Notes under the pieces: generated by a model
The model's input: the letters and a program-made list of their open reading frames with translations, nothing else
What the model was told of the DNA's origin: nothing
Databases searched by the model: none
Program-made: the position numbers and the translations under genes
DNA from: Paracoccus benzoatiresistens
GTDB taxonomy: Bacteria > Pseudomonadota > Alphaproteobacteria > Rhodobacterales > Rhodobacteraceae
Assembly: GCF_026913015.1 (NCBI RefSeq)
Contig: NZ_JAPTYD010000004.1
Coordinates: 124,001-188,000 of the forward strand
Length of the DNA: 64,000 bases
Direction: 5' to 3'
In this document: positions 25,946-36,015 of the stretch, in pieces
How positions within the stretch are numbered: position 1 is the first letter of the stretch
Layout: every line of letters begins with the position of its first letter

Positions 25946-27016
25946 ATGGCAGGGCTGCCGCGCAGCTGTCGAAAACCCGAAGAGGCACTCTTGGCTCGAA
26001 AAAAGTCGACTACGGTCAAGGATGTTGCCGCCGCCGCGAACGTTTCTCGCGCCACGGCGGCTCGTGCCTTGAACGGGTATGGATATGTCGGCAGCGCCGC
26101 TGCCGAGCGCGTGCTAGAGGCCGCGGCCCGGCTTGGTTACCGGGGCAATCGGGTGGCGCAGGCGCTGCGCCAAGGGGACTTGCCCATCATCGGCTTCGTG
26201 CCGGGGGATATTCAGAACCCGTTCTTCGCCAAGGTGGCGCATGACATTGATGTCGCCGCACGAGGGAGCCAGCACAGCTTGCTGATTGCCAGTAGCGAGG
26301 AGGATCTTGAACAGGAGCGCGCGCTTCTGGACAATCTCCGCGCCCTGAATGTGCGCGGAATGATCGTTGCGCCCGCTTCCGGCAAGGACAATCAGCATCT
26401 GGCGCGCCTGGTGCGCGAGGGCACACCCATCGTGCTGATCGACCGTGTTCTGGAGGACCTGCCCTGCGACAGCGTCGCAGTCGACAACGAGGGCGGTGCT
26501 CGCGAGGCAGTCGAGCATCTGATTGCACATGGTCATCGCCGTATTGCCCTGATCCAGGACGATACGCGGATCGTGACGGCCCGCGACCGACTGGCCGGCT
26601 ATATCAATGCACTCCAGGCAAACGGACTGCCCGTCGATCAGCGTCTGATCGCGGTATCCAGCTCGACTGTCCAGCACGCGATCGACGCAACCATCCGGTT
26701 GTTCAGCCAGCCCGAGCGTCCGACCGCGGTGTTCACGGTCGACAGCGTGATGACCACTGGCGCCCTGCTGGCACTGCGATCCATGGGGCTTGCCGTACCA
26801 CGCGATGTCTCGTTGATCGGCTTTGACGACTTCGACCTGGCCACATTCACCGACCCGCAAATCACGGTTATCGCACAGCCCGTCGGCAAGATCGGGCCTT
26901 TGGCAGTCAGGATGCTGCTGGATCGCATCCGTGGCCTGTCCGAGCCACCTCGGCATGTGCGATTTCCGACCCGACTGATCAGTCGCGGATCGGTGTCGCG
27001 CATTTTCCTGCCATAG
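25946..27016 (+). CDS. LacI-family regulator of the Amadori-compound operon
   Basis: Repressor of about 340-356 residues. The helix-turn-helix is TTVKDVAAAANVSRATAARALNG, the hinge RVLEAAARLGYRGNRVAQALRQG, and the effector domain begins IIGFVPGDIQNPFFAKVAHDI and contains VFTVDSVMTTGALLALRSMG and SLIGFDDFDLATFTDP. ATG 25946 has no clear ribosome site; TTG 25991 with AGAGG upstream is an alternative that would start at LARKKS. It precedes the transporter and enzyme operon by 206 bases, on the same strand, and a palindrome cluster at 27062-27106 lies between. Confidence 0.9.
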   Translation: MAGLPRSCRKPEEALLARKKSTTVKDVAAAANVSRATAARALNGYGYVGSAAAERVLEAAARLGYRGNRVAQALRQGDLPIIGFVPGDIQNPFFAKVAHDIDVAARGSQHSLLIASSEEDLEQERALLDNLRALNVRGMIVAPASGKDNQHLARLVREGTPIVLIDRVLEDLPCDSVAVDNEGGAREAVEHLIAHGHRRIALIQDDTRIVTARDRLAGYINALQANGLPVDQRLIAVSSSTVQHAIDATIRLFSQPERPTAVFTVDSVMTTGALLALRSMGLAVPRDVSLIGFDDFDLATFTDPQITVIAQPVGKIGPLAVRMLLDRIRGLSEPPRHVRFPTRLISRGSVSRIFLP

Positions 27017-27061
27017 CCTAAAATTTTTTCTTGCCAGATTGAGCGAAGCATGGAGTATTGG

Positions 27062-27106
27062 TGTGAGATCGATCTCCTACCAACTTGGTAGCTTGTTGTG
27101 AGATCG
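27062..27106. promoter_or_regulatory. Palindrome cluster upstream of the Amadori operon
   Basis: Three nested signals: GAGATCGATCTC, a perfect 12-bp palindrome (27065-27076); CTACCAACTTGGTAG, perfect 7-bp arms about one base (27077-27091); and a direct repeat TGTGAGATCG at 27062-27071 and 27097-27106 that brackets both. They lie 117-161 bases before the binding-protein start. This is a good operator candidate for the LacI-type gene just upstream. Confidence 0.55.
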
Positions 27107-27222
27107 GTATCAGAATGCTGGTTACTCAAGCCCCGGGAAGTCCCGGGCACCCGCCCCGAACGGCTGACGCCGCCCCAAACACCGGGAAAACCGGGAAAAC
27201 AGTTCAACAGTGGAGAAGTAGG

Positions 27223-28533
27223 ATGAAACGGTCATTTCGGTCCATGACGGCAATCATTGCTGCAGCCTCGGCCATGGGTTTGGGGATGGCAGCCGCTCAG
27301 ACGGAAATTGCCGATCCCTCAGCGCCGGTGGAGCACAAGGGACAACTCGTCATCATGACAAAGTTCGGGATGCAGCGCCTTGCACCCTATTTCCAGACGC
27401 TGGCCCAGCAATATCAAGAGATGCATCCCGGCGTCACGATCGATCTGATCCAGGAGGATGACGATAGCGTCAAGGGCAAGACGAAGACGCTGGTGGCCTC
27501 GAACTCGATCCCCGACGTCTATTTTTCCTGGACCGGCACCTGGGGTGGAAACTTCGTTCGTGGGAAGCGCGCGGTCGATCTGACGCCGGTGGTCGGCCCC
27601 GACAGCGAGTGGGGCAAGACCTTTGCCCCCGCCGCTGTCGATGCCTTCGTCTATGGTGGCAAGAACTACGGCATTCCGCTTTATCTCGACGCCAAGTTCA
27701 TGGGCTACAACAAGACCATCTTCGCCGATCTCGGCATCTCGGAACCCCAGGATCTGGATGCGATGCTGGCCGCCTGCGACACCATCAAGCAGGCGGGCAT
27801 CACCCCCATCTCGTTCGGCAACAAGGAGGCCTGGCCGGGCATCCACTACCTGGGGCAGCTTCTGGCTTACAACGTCCCGCGCGAGGTGCTTGAAAGGGAC
27901 TTCGACCCCGCGACGGCCGAATACAGCCATCCCGGCTATGTCGCGGCGCTGGAGCAGTTCGCCCAGATCCTGAACCGGTGCACCATCGGGGCCGGTGTCA
28001 ACGGCGTCTCATACCAGAACGCCATCCAGGATCTCAGTGATGGTCGCTCGGCCATGTATTATCAGGAGATCATCGAGTTCGACAACGCGGCCTCGGCCAA
28101 GACGAAGCTGCAACCACAGGAGTTCGGCTTCTTTCCCCTGCCGGCCCCGAAGAATGCCGCGGGCGATCCCAAGGCGCTGGAAGGCGCACCCGAGGGCTAC
28201 ATGATCAGCACGGCGTCACCCAATGTTCCGCTGGCGCTGGACTTCATGAAGTTCGTCACCTCGCAGGAAAATGCCAAGGTGCTGTCGGCGCCGCCCTATG
28301 GCCAGCCGAGCGCAGTCGTCGGCGGCAGTGATCCCGCGCAAATGAGCCCGGCCGTGGTGGAAGGGCTGCAAAGCATCGCCGAGGCCTCCTACCTCATGCA
28401 GTGGCTGGACACGGTGAACCATCCGCGGGTCGCATCGGCCTGGCTGTCGGGGCTGCAGGCGTTCATCGGCGGCAACCTGTCGGCCGAGGAGGTCGTCAGC
28501 CAAGTGCGGGACGCCGCGGCCGCAGCGAGCTGA
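27223..28533 (+). CDS. Sugar ABC transporter substrate-binding protein (family 1, MalE-like)
   Basis: Periplasmic solute-binding protein of 436 residues. Signal peptide MKRSFRSMTAIIAAASAMGLGMAAAQ; start ATG 27223 follows GGAGAAGTAGG. The mature part has the family 1 pattern: GVTIDLIQEDDDSVKGKTKTLVASNSIPDVYFSW, GKNYGIPLYLDAKFMGYNKTIFADLGI, and DGRSAMYYQE. First gene of the Amadori operon, seven bases before the first permease. The ligand is inferred to be a fructosyl-amino acid or related Amadori product, because of the FrlB/FrlC/FrlD-like genes downstream. Confidence 0.92.
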   Translation: MKRSFRSMTAIIAAASAMGLGMAAAQTEIADPSAPVEHKGQLVIMTKFGMQRLAPYFQTLAQQYQEMHPGVTIDLIQEDDDSVKGKTKTLVASNSIPDVYFSWTGTWGGNFVRGKRAVDLTPVVGPDSEWGKTFAPAAVDAFVYGGKNYGIPLYLDAKFMGYNKTIFADLGISEPQDLDAMLAACDTIKQAGITPISFGNKEAWPGIHYLGQLLAYNVPREVLERDFDPATAEYSHPGYVAALEQFAQILNRCTIGAGVNGVSYQNAIQDLSDGRSAMYYQEIIEFDNAASAKTKLQPQEFGFFPLPAPKNAAGDPKALEGAPEGYMISTASPNVPLALDFMKFVTSQENAKVLSAPPYGQPSAVVGGSDPAQMSPAVVEGLQSIAEASYLMQWLDTVNHPRVASAWLSGLQAFIGGNLSAEEVVSQVRDAAAAAS

Positions 28534-28540
28534 CAGGACC

Positions 28541-29521
28541 ATGGCCGCCATCTCTCAGATCATCCAGAACGGCAGCGTTGCGGGCGCTGCCGCCCCCCGC
28601 CGCGCCGCGCCGCGCAGGCGGAGGTGGCCAGAGCCGGGCCGGCTGGCAAGCAGGATCCTTGCCCTTCGCTGGATCGCATTGGCGCTGATCATTGTCGGCT
28701 GGTTCGTTTACTACCCGATCATCGACAACTTCCTTGTCAGCACCACCAACCAGGACATCTTCACCGGCGAGGTGATGCATGTCGGGCTGGAGAACTATCG
28801 CAGGCTGGCCGACGATCCCGTCGTGCTGACGGCGCTCTGGAACAACACGGCCTATGCCTTGCTGTCGATCCTGTTCCAGGTCTTCGGGGCATTCTGCCTA
28901 GCCTCGATCGTCGAGGGGCTGCGCTCGAGCCGCTGGCGCAATTTCTGGCGCGCGGTCTACTTCGTGCCCTCCGCCATCTCGACCACCGTCACGGGGCTGC
29001 TGTTCTACTTCATATACCAGCCGAACATCGGCATCCTGGACGGCCTCCTGACAGGCCTCGGGCTCGAGCAATGGTCGCGGATCTGGCTGGGTGACGAAAG
29101 CACCGCGATCTATGCCATCATCGCGATGAGCCAATGGCAGGGCTTCGGCTATTCGACGCTGCTGTTCACCATCGCGATCCAGAAGATCCCGCGCGAACTC
29201 TACGACGCCGCGCGCATGGACGGCGCGGGTCCGCTGCGCCAGCTGTGGAACATCACCTTTCCCCTCACGCGCGAGATGACCGGGATGATGATCATCGTGA
29301 CCATCACCGGGGCCTTCCAGGTCTTCAACGAGGTGATGGTGATGACCGGCGGCGGCCCGAACAACTCAAGCCAGGTGCTGGGAACATGGCTTTATCAGCA
29401 AGGCTTCATCCAGAACGACATGGGCTATGCGGCGGCGATCGCCTCGGTGGTGTTCGCGGTGACAATGCTGGCCGCATCGGCGCAGCTCTGGTTCACCCGC
29501 CGCCGGAGGGTGCAGGCATGA
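28541..29521 (+). CDS. Sugar ABC transporter permease 1 (MalF type)
   Basis: Inner-membrane permease of 326 residues with six hydrophobic helices after a basic, proline-rich cytoplasmic N-terminus. The EAA loop is YDAARMDGAGPLRQLWNITFPLTREMTG (about residues 225-250). GGGPNNSSQVLGTWLYQQGF is typical of the family. Its stop overlaps the start of the second permease in ATGA, so the two are coupled and probably form a heterodimer. Confidence 0.93.
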   Translation: MAAISQIIQNGSVAGAAAPRRAAPRRRRWPEPGRLASRILALRWIALALIIVGWFVYYPIIDNFLVSTTNQDIFTGEVMHVGLENYRRLADDPVVLTALWNNTAYALLSILFQVFGAFCLASIVEGLRSSRWRNFWRAVYFVPSAISTTVTGLLFYFIYQPNIGILDGLLTGLGLEQWSRIWLGDESTAIYAIIAMSQWQGFGYSTLLFTIAIQKIPRELYDAARMDGAGPLRQLWNITFPLTREMTGMMIIVTITGAFQVFNEVMVMTGGGPNNSSQVLGTWLYQQGFIQNDMGYAAAIASVVFAVTMLAASAQLWFTRRRRVQA

Positions 29522-30357
29522 TGACCGTTTCGTCGCGCAGTTTCTGGGGCGGCATGAGCCAGGCCTTCCTGTGGGCGCTCTTGCTGTCGGTCGGGGTCAT
29601 CGTCGTCTACCCGCTGTTGTGGATGGCCCTTGGCGGGTTCAAGTCGAACAGCCAGATCTTCGAACAGCCCTTCGCTCTGCCGCTGCAATGGTCTTTTGCG
29701 AACTATCTTTCCGCCTGGCGGGGGGTTCAGGGCTACATGGTCTCAAGCCTGCTGATCACCGCCGTCTCGACGGTGACGACCGTGTTCATCAGCGCTTGGG
29801 CCGCCTTCGGACTGACACGCACGCCCATGCCTGCCAAGCCGCTGGTGACAGCCATTGTCCTTGGCGGCATGATGCTGAGCCCGACCGTCGCCCTGGTGCC
29901 GCTGGTTCGGATGCTTCAGTCGCTTGGCCTCTACGACACGCACTGGGCGCTGATCATCCTCTACACGGCCTTCCGCGTGCCCTTCACCACCTTCCTGATC
30001 CGCGCCTACATGCTGGATCTGCCGCGCGACCTGGACGAGGCGGCCATGATGGACGGCGCAAGTCCGGGACAGATCTTCCGCCGGATCATCCTGCCGCTTT
30101 GCCGGCCGATCATCATGTCCTGCATCGTCCTGCACATCCTGTTCGCGTGGAACGAATACCTCTTCGCGATGATCTTCACCAACAATCCGTCGGTGCAGAC
30201 CCTGCCTGTAGGCCTCACTTCGATGATGTCGAAGCAAGGAACCGACTTTGCGCAGGTCTTCGCGGCCATGACGATCTCGGCGCTGCCCATCGTCATCATC
30301 TTCTTCCTGACACAGCGGTATTTCATCCGCGGCCTGACCGAGGGGATCGGCAAATGA
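29518..30357 (+). CDS. Sugar ABC transporter permease 2 (MalG type)
   Basis: Inner-membrane permease of 279 residues. It has an N-terminal membrane helix (LWALLLSVGVIVVYPLLWMAL), the EAA loop LDEAAMMDGASPGQIFRRIILPLCRP (about residues 175-200) and HILFAWNEYLFAMIF. ATG 29518 overlaps the previous stop, and its own stop overlaps the epimerase start at 30354, again as ATGA. Partner of the permease at 28541 and of the MalK-type ATPase at 33526, which is placed five genes later in the operon. Confidence 0.93.
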   Translation: MMTVSSRSFWGGMSQAFLWALLLSVGVIVVYPLLWMALGGFKSNSQIFEQPFALPLQWSFANYLSAWRGVQGYMVSSLLITAVSTVTTVFISAWAAFGLTRTPMPAKPLVTAIVLGGMMLSPTVALVPLVRMLQSLGLYDTHWALIILYTAFRVPFTTFLIRAYMLDLPRDLDEAAMMDGASPGQIFRRIILPLCRPIIMSCIVLHILFAWNEYLFAMIFTNNPSVQTLPVGLTSMMSKQGTDFAQVFAAMTISALPIVIIFFLTQRYFIRGLTEGIGK

Positions 30358-31220
30358 ACGCGCCTTCTCGTCGCTTGTCGGCCAGTCAGCTGATCGGCGC
30401 CAACTTCAGCTTCCAGCACTATCCGCTGTCCGAGGCAGCCAGGGCCATGCGCGGCTTCGGGATAACCCGGATCGAGCTTTGGGGCATCGCCCCGCACCTG
30501 GACCTGTTCCATGCCGACGATGCCCGCATCGACGAGGTCGCGCGCATCCTGGACGACAACGGCTTGCGCCTGCACTGCCTGACGCCGGAACAGGTGGTTT
30601 ATCCCATCAACATCGCTTCGGGCGACGATGCCTATCGGCAGGCCAGCATCGACCGTTTTTGCCGGGCGGCCGACATCTGCGCGCGGCTCGGCGGGCAGTA
30701 CCTGTTCCTGACCCCCGGCCGCGGCTTCGAGAACGAGCCGGCGGAGCGGGCATGGGAACGCTCGGCCGGGGCGCTGCGGCATATCGCGGATCATGCTTCA
30801 GGGCATGGCCTGCGATGCCTGCTGGAGCCGCTGCAGCGCCGCGAAAGCAACATCGCCCACACTGCGCGCGATCTGCGCCGCCTTCTGGACATGGTCGGGT
30901 CGGACAGGATGGACGTGGTGCTGGATACCGTCGCCATGGCCTGTGCGGGCGATACGGTGGCCGATTACGTTTCGCTGTTCGGCGAAAGGCTGGCGCATGT
31001 GCATGTGGTGGACGGCACGCCGGCCGGTCACCTGGTCCTGGGTGACGGCAACCTGCCGGTCGCGTCCTGGCTGGTTGAACTGGCGCAGGCTGGCTATCGC
31101 GGCACCCTGACCTTCGAGCCGTTCGGCGATGGCAGCTATGCGCTGGACCCGGTCGCCGCCTGGACAAGGAACATGCAGGCGATCGCGCCCCTTCTTGAAC
31201 CCGCGGAGGCGCTGGCATGA
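30354..31220 (+). CDS. FrlC-like sugar isomerase/epimerase (TIM barrel)
   Basis: Cytoplasmic TIM-barrel protein of 288 residues of the xylose isomerase-like superfamily, close in character to FrlC (fructoselysine 3-epimerase). Metal-site segments: ITRIELWGIAPHLDLFH, LLEPLQRRESNIAHTARDL, MDVVLDTVAMACAGD, AHVHVVDG and TLTFEPFGDGSY. Starts at ATG 30354, overlapping the permease stop, and overlaps the kinase gene at its end. In an Amadori pathway it would let epimers such as psicosyl-amino acids enter the same kinase/deglycase route. Other epimerase or isomerase activities in this superfamily remain possible. Confidence 0.8.
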   Translation: MNAPSRRLSASQLIGANFSFQHYPLSEAARAMRGFGITRIELWGIAPHLDLFHADDARIDEVARILDDNGLRLHCLTPEQVVYPINIASGDDAYRQASIDRFCRAADICARLGGQYLFLTPGRGFENEPAERAWERSAGALRHIADHASGHGLRCLLEPLQRRESNIAHTARDLRRLLDMVGSDRMDVVLDTVAMACAGDTVADYVSLFGERLAHVHVVDGTPAGHLVLGDGNLPVASWLVELAQAGYRGTLTFEPFGDGSYALDPVAAWTRNMQAIAPLLEPAEALA

Positions 31221-32068
31221 CGCTTGAACTGATTGCCGTCGGCGACAACTGCCTCGACGTCTACCTGTCAAAGGATCACATGGCGGTCGGCGGCAACGCC
31301 CTCAACGTCGCGGTCCAGTGGCGCCGGCTGGGGCTGGCGGCGCGGTATTTCGGCGTCGTCGGGAAGGATGCCGAAGGCGAGGTCATCCTTGCCGCGCTTG
31401 CACAGGCAGGACTTGATCCCGCCGATGTCGAACGGCGCGACGGCAGCACCGCCGTGACATTGCTGCTGGAACAAGGGGGCGACCGCAGGTTCCTGCTGGA
31501 GGACCTGGGCGTCGGTCTGGGCTACCTGCCCGAGCCGTCGCGCAAGGCCCGGATGCTGGCGGCGGACTGGGTGCATCTGGGCACCAACACGCCCGTCGCG
31601 CTGGTCGAGGACCTGGCGCGTTCCGGGCGACCGTTCAGTGTGGATGTCTCTACCCGCCATGACGCGCTGCCGCTGGATGGGGTTCCACTGGTCTTTGCCT
31701 CGGGTCCCGAACAGGCCGACGTGCCGGTCGAGCCGCTGCTTCAGGCTTTTCGCGGACGTGGCGCGCAGCGCACCATCATGACCTGCGGCAGCCGGGGGGC
31801 CTACCTGGATGACGGGGTGACCCAGCGGCATGTCGCTGCGCGCGCGGTCGAACCGGTCGATACCTGCGGCGCGGGCGACAGCTTCATCGCCTCGTTCCTG
31901 GCGGCCTGGCTGGCAGGCCGGTCCGACGAGGAGGCGCTTGTGGCTGCCACCGCCGCCGCCGCCGCGACCTGCCTGCACGAAGCAGGCTTTCCCCAACCGC
32001 TGAGCCGCATTCCCCAGTGGCTTCTTCACGAATATGCCGACGTCATCGCGTCGGCGGAGGTCCAGTAA
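31217..32068 (+). CDS. PfkB-family sugar kinase, FrlD-like (fructoselysine 6-kinase type)
   Basis: Ribokinase-fold kinase of 283 residues. VGGNALNVAVQWRRLG (about residues 24-39) is the N-terminal PfkB motif, and EPVDTCGAGDSFIASFLAAWL (about 213-233) is the C-terminal signature with the catalytic Asp and anion hole. The opening IAVGDNCLDVYL closely follows fructoselysine 6-kinases. It overlaps the epimerase upstream (ATGA) and the oxidoreductase downstream (TAATG). Expected reaction: ATP-dependent phosphorylation of the Amadori compound at C6 before cleavage by the deglycase at 34704. Confidence 0.83.
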   Translation: MTLELIAVGDNCLDVYLSKDHMAVGGNALNVAVQWRRLGLAARYFGVVGKDAEGEVILAALAQAGLDPADVERRDGSTAVTLLLEQGGDRRFLLEDLGVGLGYLPEPSRKARMLAADWVHLGTNTPVALVEDLARSGRPFSVDVSTRHDALPLDGVPLVFASGPEQADVPVEPLLQAFRGRGAQRTIMTCGSRGAYLDDGVTQRHVAARAVEPVDTCGAGDSFIASFLAAWLAGRSDEEALVAATAAAAATCLHEAGFPQPLSRIPQWLLHEYADVIASAEVQ

Positions 32069-33477
32069 TGACTGTCTTCAGCCTTTGGCAGCCGACCGCT
32101 GCCCCCGATACCGACCGCTCCTTCTGGCTTCAGGACATCAGGGCCAGACCGGCAACGCCGCCGTTCTCGGGCGATCACGGCTGCGACGTCGCCATTGTCG
32201 GCGGGGGCTTTACCGGCCTGTGGACCGCGCTGCGCCTGAAAGAGCAGAACCCCGACCTGAAGGTCACGATCCTTGAAGCCGATCAATGCGGCGCGGGCGC
32301 ATCAGGGCGCAATGGCGGGCAGGTCCATACCTGGTTCGCCGAGATGGACCTGCTGACGCATCTGGTCGGCGAAAGCGAAGCCATGGAGTTGTGCCGCGCG
32401 ACCGCCGATGCGGTCGAGGAGCTTGCCGGTCTGCAGGCGTCGGGCGCCATCGACATGGACCTGCGGCTGGACGGCTGGATGTGGACCGCCAGTTCGACGG
32501 CGCAGGAAGGCGCGTGGAACGGCGCACTGGCGCTGTGCGGGAAGGCGGGTGAAGACAGCTTCCTGCCCCTGACCGCCGACGAGATCCGCAAGCGGACCGG
32601 GTCGAAGGCCTCTTACACGGGCGTCGTCGAACCGCGTGCCGGCACCGTGCATCCGGCCAAGCTGGCGACCGGCCTGCGCACCCTGGCGCTGGCGCGCGGG
32701 GTGGTCATCCACGAAGGATCGCCCGTCCTCAGGATCGAGTCGGGCCAGCCCTGCAAGCTGCATTGCGCAACGGGCGTGCTGCGGGCCGGCAAGGTGGTGC
32801 TGGCCACGAATGCGTGGGCGTCGGCGATCCCCGAACTCCGGCGCTACATGTATGTCGTGGAAAGCCAGATCATCGCGACCGAACCGGTCGGAGCCACGCT
32901 GGACCGGATCGGCTGGACGGGTGGCGAGGCGATCTGCGACGCGCAATCCAATGTCCTTTACTACCAGCGCACGCCCGGCGGGCGCGTCATCTTCGGCAGG
33001 GGCAGCGGGCTGATCGCCTATGGCGGCCGTTTCGGGGCCACGTTCAACCGCCGCCCCGGTGGCGCGGCCGACAATGTCCGGGAACTGCGCCGCGTCTATC
33101 CGGAACTGGCCGGCGCCCGCATCGAATACGACTGGACCGGACCGATCGACTGCATGGCCGAGCATCTGCCTGTGTTCGGAACCCTGAGCGGCTGCCCGAA
33201 CATCTTCTTCGGCGTGGGCTACAACGGAACCGGGATCGCCCAGACTCCGGTGGGCGGGCGCATCCTGGCCAGCCTTGTCCTTGGCAGGGACGACCGCTGG
33301 AGCCGCAGCGGCCTTGTCGGGCTGAAGCGTCGCACCGCCCTGCCGCCCGAACCGATCCGTTACCTGGGCGGGCGCACGGTGCGCCACGCGATCCGCATCC
33401 GCAACGACCTTGAAATCCAGAACCGCAGGGCGGGGCCGCTGGTCCGCTGGCTGTCGGAAATGACGCCGGGCCGCTGA
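32068..33477 (+). CDS. DAO-family FAD-dependent amine oxidoreductase
   Basis: Flavoprotein of 469 residues. The FAD-binding DVAIVGGGFTGLWTALRL (about residues 33-50), followed by GAGASGRNGGQ and the C-terminal CPNIFFGVGYNGTGIAQTPVGGRILA, is the pattern of glycine/sarcosine-oxidase-like and YgaF/PuuB-like enzymes. It starts inside the kinase stop (TAATG 32068), so it is a true operon member. Classical frl operons do not carry such a gene. It might oxidise an amine or a fructosyl-amine, working as an alternative deglycating oxidase, or the released amino acid; this is inference. It gives the operon a possible second, oxidative branch. Confidence 0.85.
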   Translation: MTVFSLWQPTAAPDTDRSFWLQDIRARPATPPFSGDHGCDVAIVGGGFTGLWTALRLKEQNPDLKVTILEADQCGAGASGRNGGQVHTWFAEMDLLTHLVGESEAMELCRATADAVEELAGLQASGAIDMDLRLDGWMWTASSTAQEGAWNGALALCGKAGEDSFLPLTADEIRKRTGSKASYTGVVEPRAGTVHPAKLATGLRTLALARGVVIHEGSPVLRIESGQPCKLHCATGVLRAGKVVLATNAWASAIPELRRYMYVVESQIIATEPVGATLDRIGWTGGEAICDAQSNVLYYQRTPGGRVIFGRGSGLIAYGGRFGATFNRRPGGAADNVRELRRVYPELAGARIEYDWTGPIDCMAEHLPVFGTLSGCPNIFFGVGYNGTGIAQTPVGGRILASLVLGRDDRWSRSGLVGLKRRTALPPEPIRYLGGRTVRHAIRIRNDLEIQNRRAGPLVRWLSEMTPGR

Positions 33478-33525
33478 CCCGATGCGGGCAGCAAGCGCCA
33501 CCGGCACTAAAGGAAGGATGATGGC

Positions 33526-34647
<1,122 letters not shown>

Positions 34648-34703
34648 CCGGGCCATCGCCCTTCCCTTTTCCACCTTTCTCCATGTGAACTGAAGGAACC
34701 AAC

Positions 34704-35717
34704 ATGTTCAACTTTGACGAAGCCCGCTTTCTTCGCATCCAGCAGGGCGCGGTCGGTCTGGCCGCCCGCATCGACCAGGAGATCGGCGGCGCCATCGCGG
34801 ACGGCGCCCGCAATCTCTACTTCCTGGGAACGGGCGGCGTCGCCTACCTGATGGAGCCGGCGGTCCAGTTGCTGCAACGCCAGAGCAGCTTCCCGGTGTT
34901 CAAGGACTATCCCGCCGAACTGGTCGTGACCGGTTCAGCCAACCTGACGGACAAGTCCATCGTGGTCATGCCGTCGTTGTCGGGAACGACCCGCGAAAGC
35001 GTCGCGATGCTGAACAAGGTCAAGGAGATCGGCGCCAAGATCATCACGCTGATCGGTCATGCCGATACGCCGCTCGGGCTGGGGGGCAACCCGGCGCTGG
35101 TCAATTTCGCCGAGGACGACACCTCGTCCGAGTCCTTCTACATCCAGTCGCTTCTGGTGGCCCTTTCCGTGATGAAGGCCCGGGGCGAGCTGCCGAACTA
35201 TGACGCCCTGGTCGCCGAACTGGCGACCGTTCCCGCCGCGCTTGTCAAGGCAAAGGCGGCCTTCGAGCCGCGCGCCGAGGAATTCGCGCGTATCATCGCC
35301 GGCTCGGACTATCACATGTTCACCGGCGCCGGGAACATGTGGCCCGAGGCGCTGTATTACGCGACCTGCATCCTCGAGGAGATGCAGTGGATCCGCACGC
35401 GGCCCGTCCACGCCTCCGACTTCTTCCACGGCCCGCTGGAACTGATCGACACGGGCGTCAGCCTGATCCTGTTCCGGGGCGAGGACGCCTATGATCCGCT
35501 GGCCGTCCGGGTCGAGGACTTCGCCAGGCGCTATACCAACAAGCTGACGGTCATCAACACCGCCGATTACTGCCCGCGCGACCTGTCGCCCGAACTGCGC
35601 GCGCTTCTTTCCCCGGCGTTCATGGCAACCTTGATGGAGCGGCTGAGCGCCCACCTTGAAGTGATGCGCGACCACCCGCTCGTGACGCGCAGGTACTACA
35701 AGCGCGTCGCCTATTGA
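34704..35717 (+). CDS. SIS-domain deglycase, FrlB/FraB-like (fructosamine-6-phosphate deglycase)
   Basis: Cytoplasmic SIS-fold enzyme of 337 residues with two sugar isomerase domains. The N-terminal YFLGTGGVAYLMEPAVQLL binds the sugar phosphate, SLSGTTRESVAMLNKVKEIGAKIITL is the phosphate loop, and ASDFFHGPLELIDTGVSLILFRGEDA carries the His and Glu expected for catalysis in the FrlB/FraB group. It should split the 6-phosphorylated Amadori product into glucose-6-phosphate and an amino acid or amine. Last gene of the operon, 56 bases after the ATPase, with ribosome site GAAGGAACCAAC. A hairpin follows the stop. Confidence 0.85.
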   Translation: MFNFDEARFLRIQQGAVGLAARIDQEIGGAIADGARNLYFLGTGGVAYLMEPAVQLLQRQSSFPVFKDYPAELVVTGSANLTDKSIVVMPSLSGTTRESVAMLNKVKEIGAKIITLIGHADTPLGLGGNPALVNFAEDDTSSESFYIQSLLVALSVMKARGELPNYDALVAELATVPAALVKAKAAFEPRAEEFARIIAGSDYHMFTGAGNMWPEALYYATCILEEMQWIRTRPVHASDFFHGPLELIDTGVSLILFRGEDAYDPLAVRVEDFARRYTNKLTVINTADYCPRDLSPELRALLSPAFMATLMERLSAHLEVMRDHPLVTRRYYKRVAY

Positions 35718-35742
35718 TCCGCGGCAATCCTGGATGAGGCAG

Positions 35743-35772
35743 ACCCTGCGCCGCCCTTGGGTGGCGCAGGGT
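35743..35772 (+). terminator. Strong hairpin after the Amadori operon
   Basis: 10-bp perfect stem ACCCTGCGCC/GGCGCAGGGT (35743-35752 with 35763-35772), extendable inward by CCC/GGG across a G-T pair, 26 bases after the last stop codon. No T-run follows, so it may act with Rho or stabilise the 3' end. Confidence 0.55.
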
Positions 35773-36015
35773 CGCCGAGCAGAGCGCTGCCCCTTGCCGG
35801 GCGTGGCAGAGATGTCGGGCCGCTGGATGCGGTAGAAATAGCCTCAGGACAAAGGCCAAACCTCCGCCAGCCCTGGGCCGCCCTCTTGCGCGGCACCGAT
35901 GGTGGGCATCTTTCCCCCCTGCTTCCATGCAGCGAAGCCATGCTGGCATTCTTCAGCACCTGTTCCTGCGAAAGGAAGCTGTCGCAGCACGCAGGACTTC
36001 GGCACCCCTCGGCGT

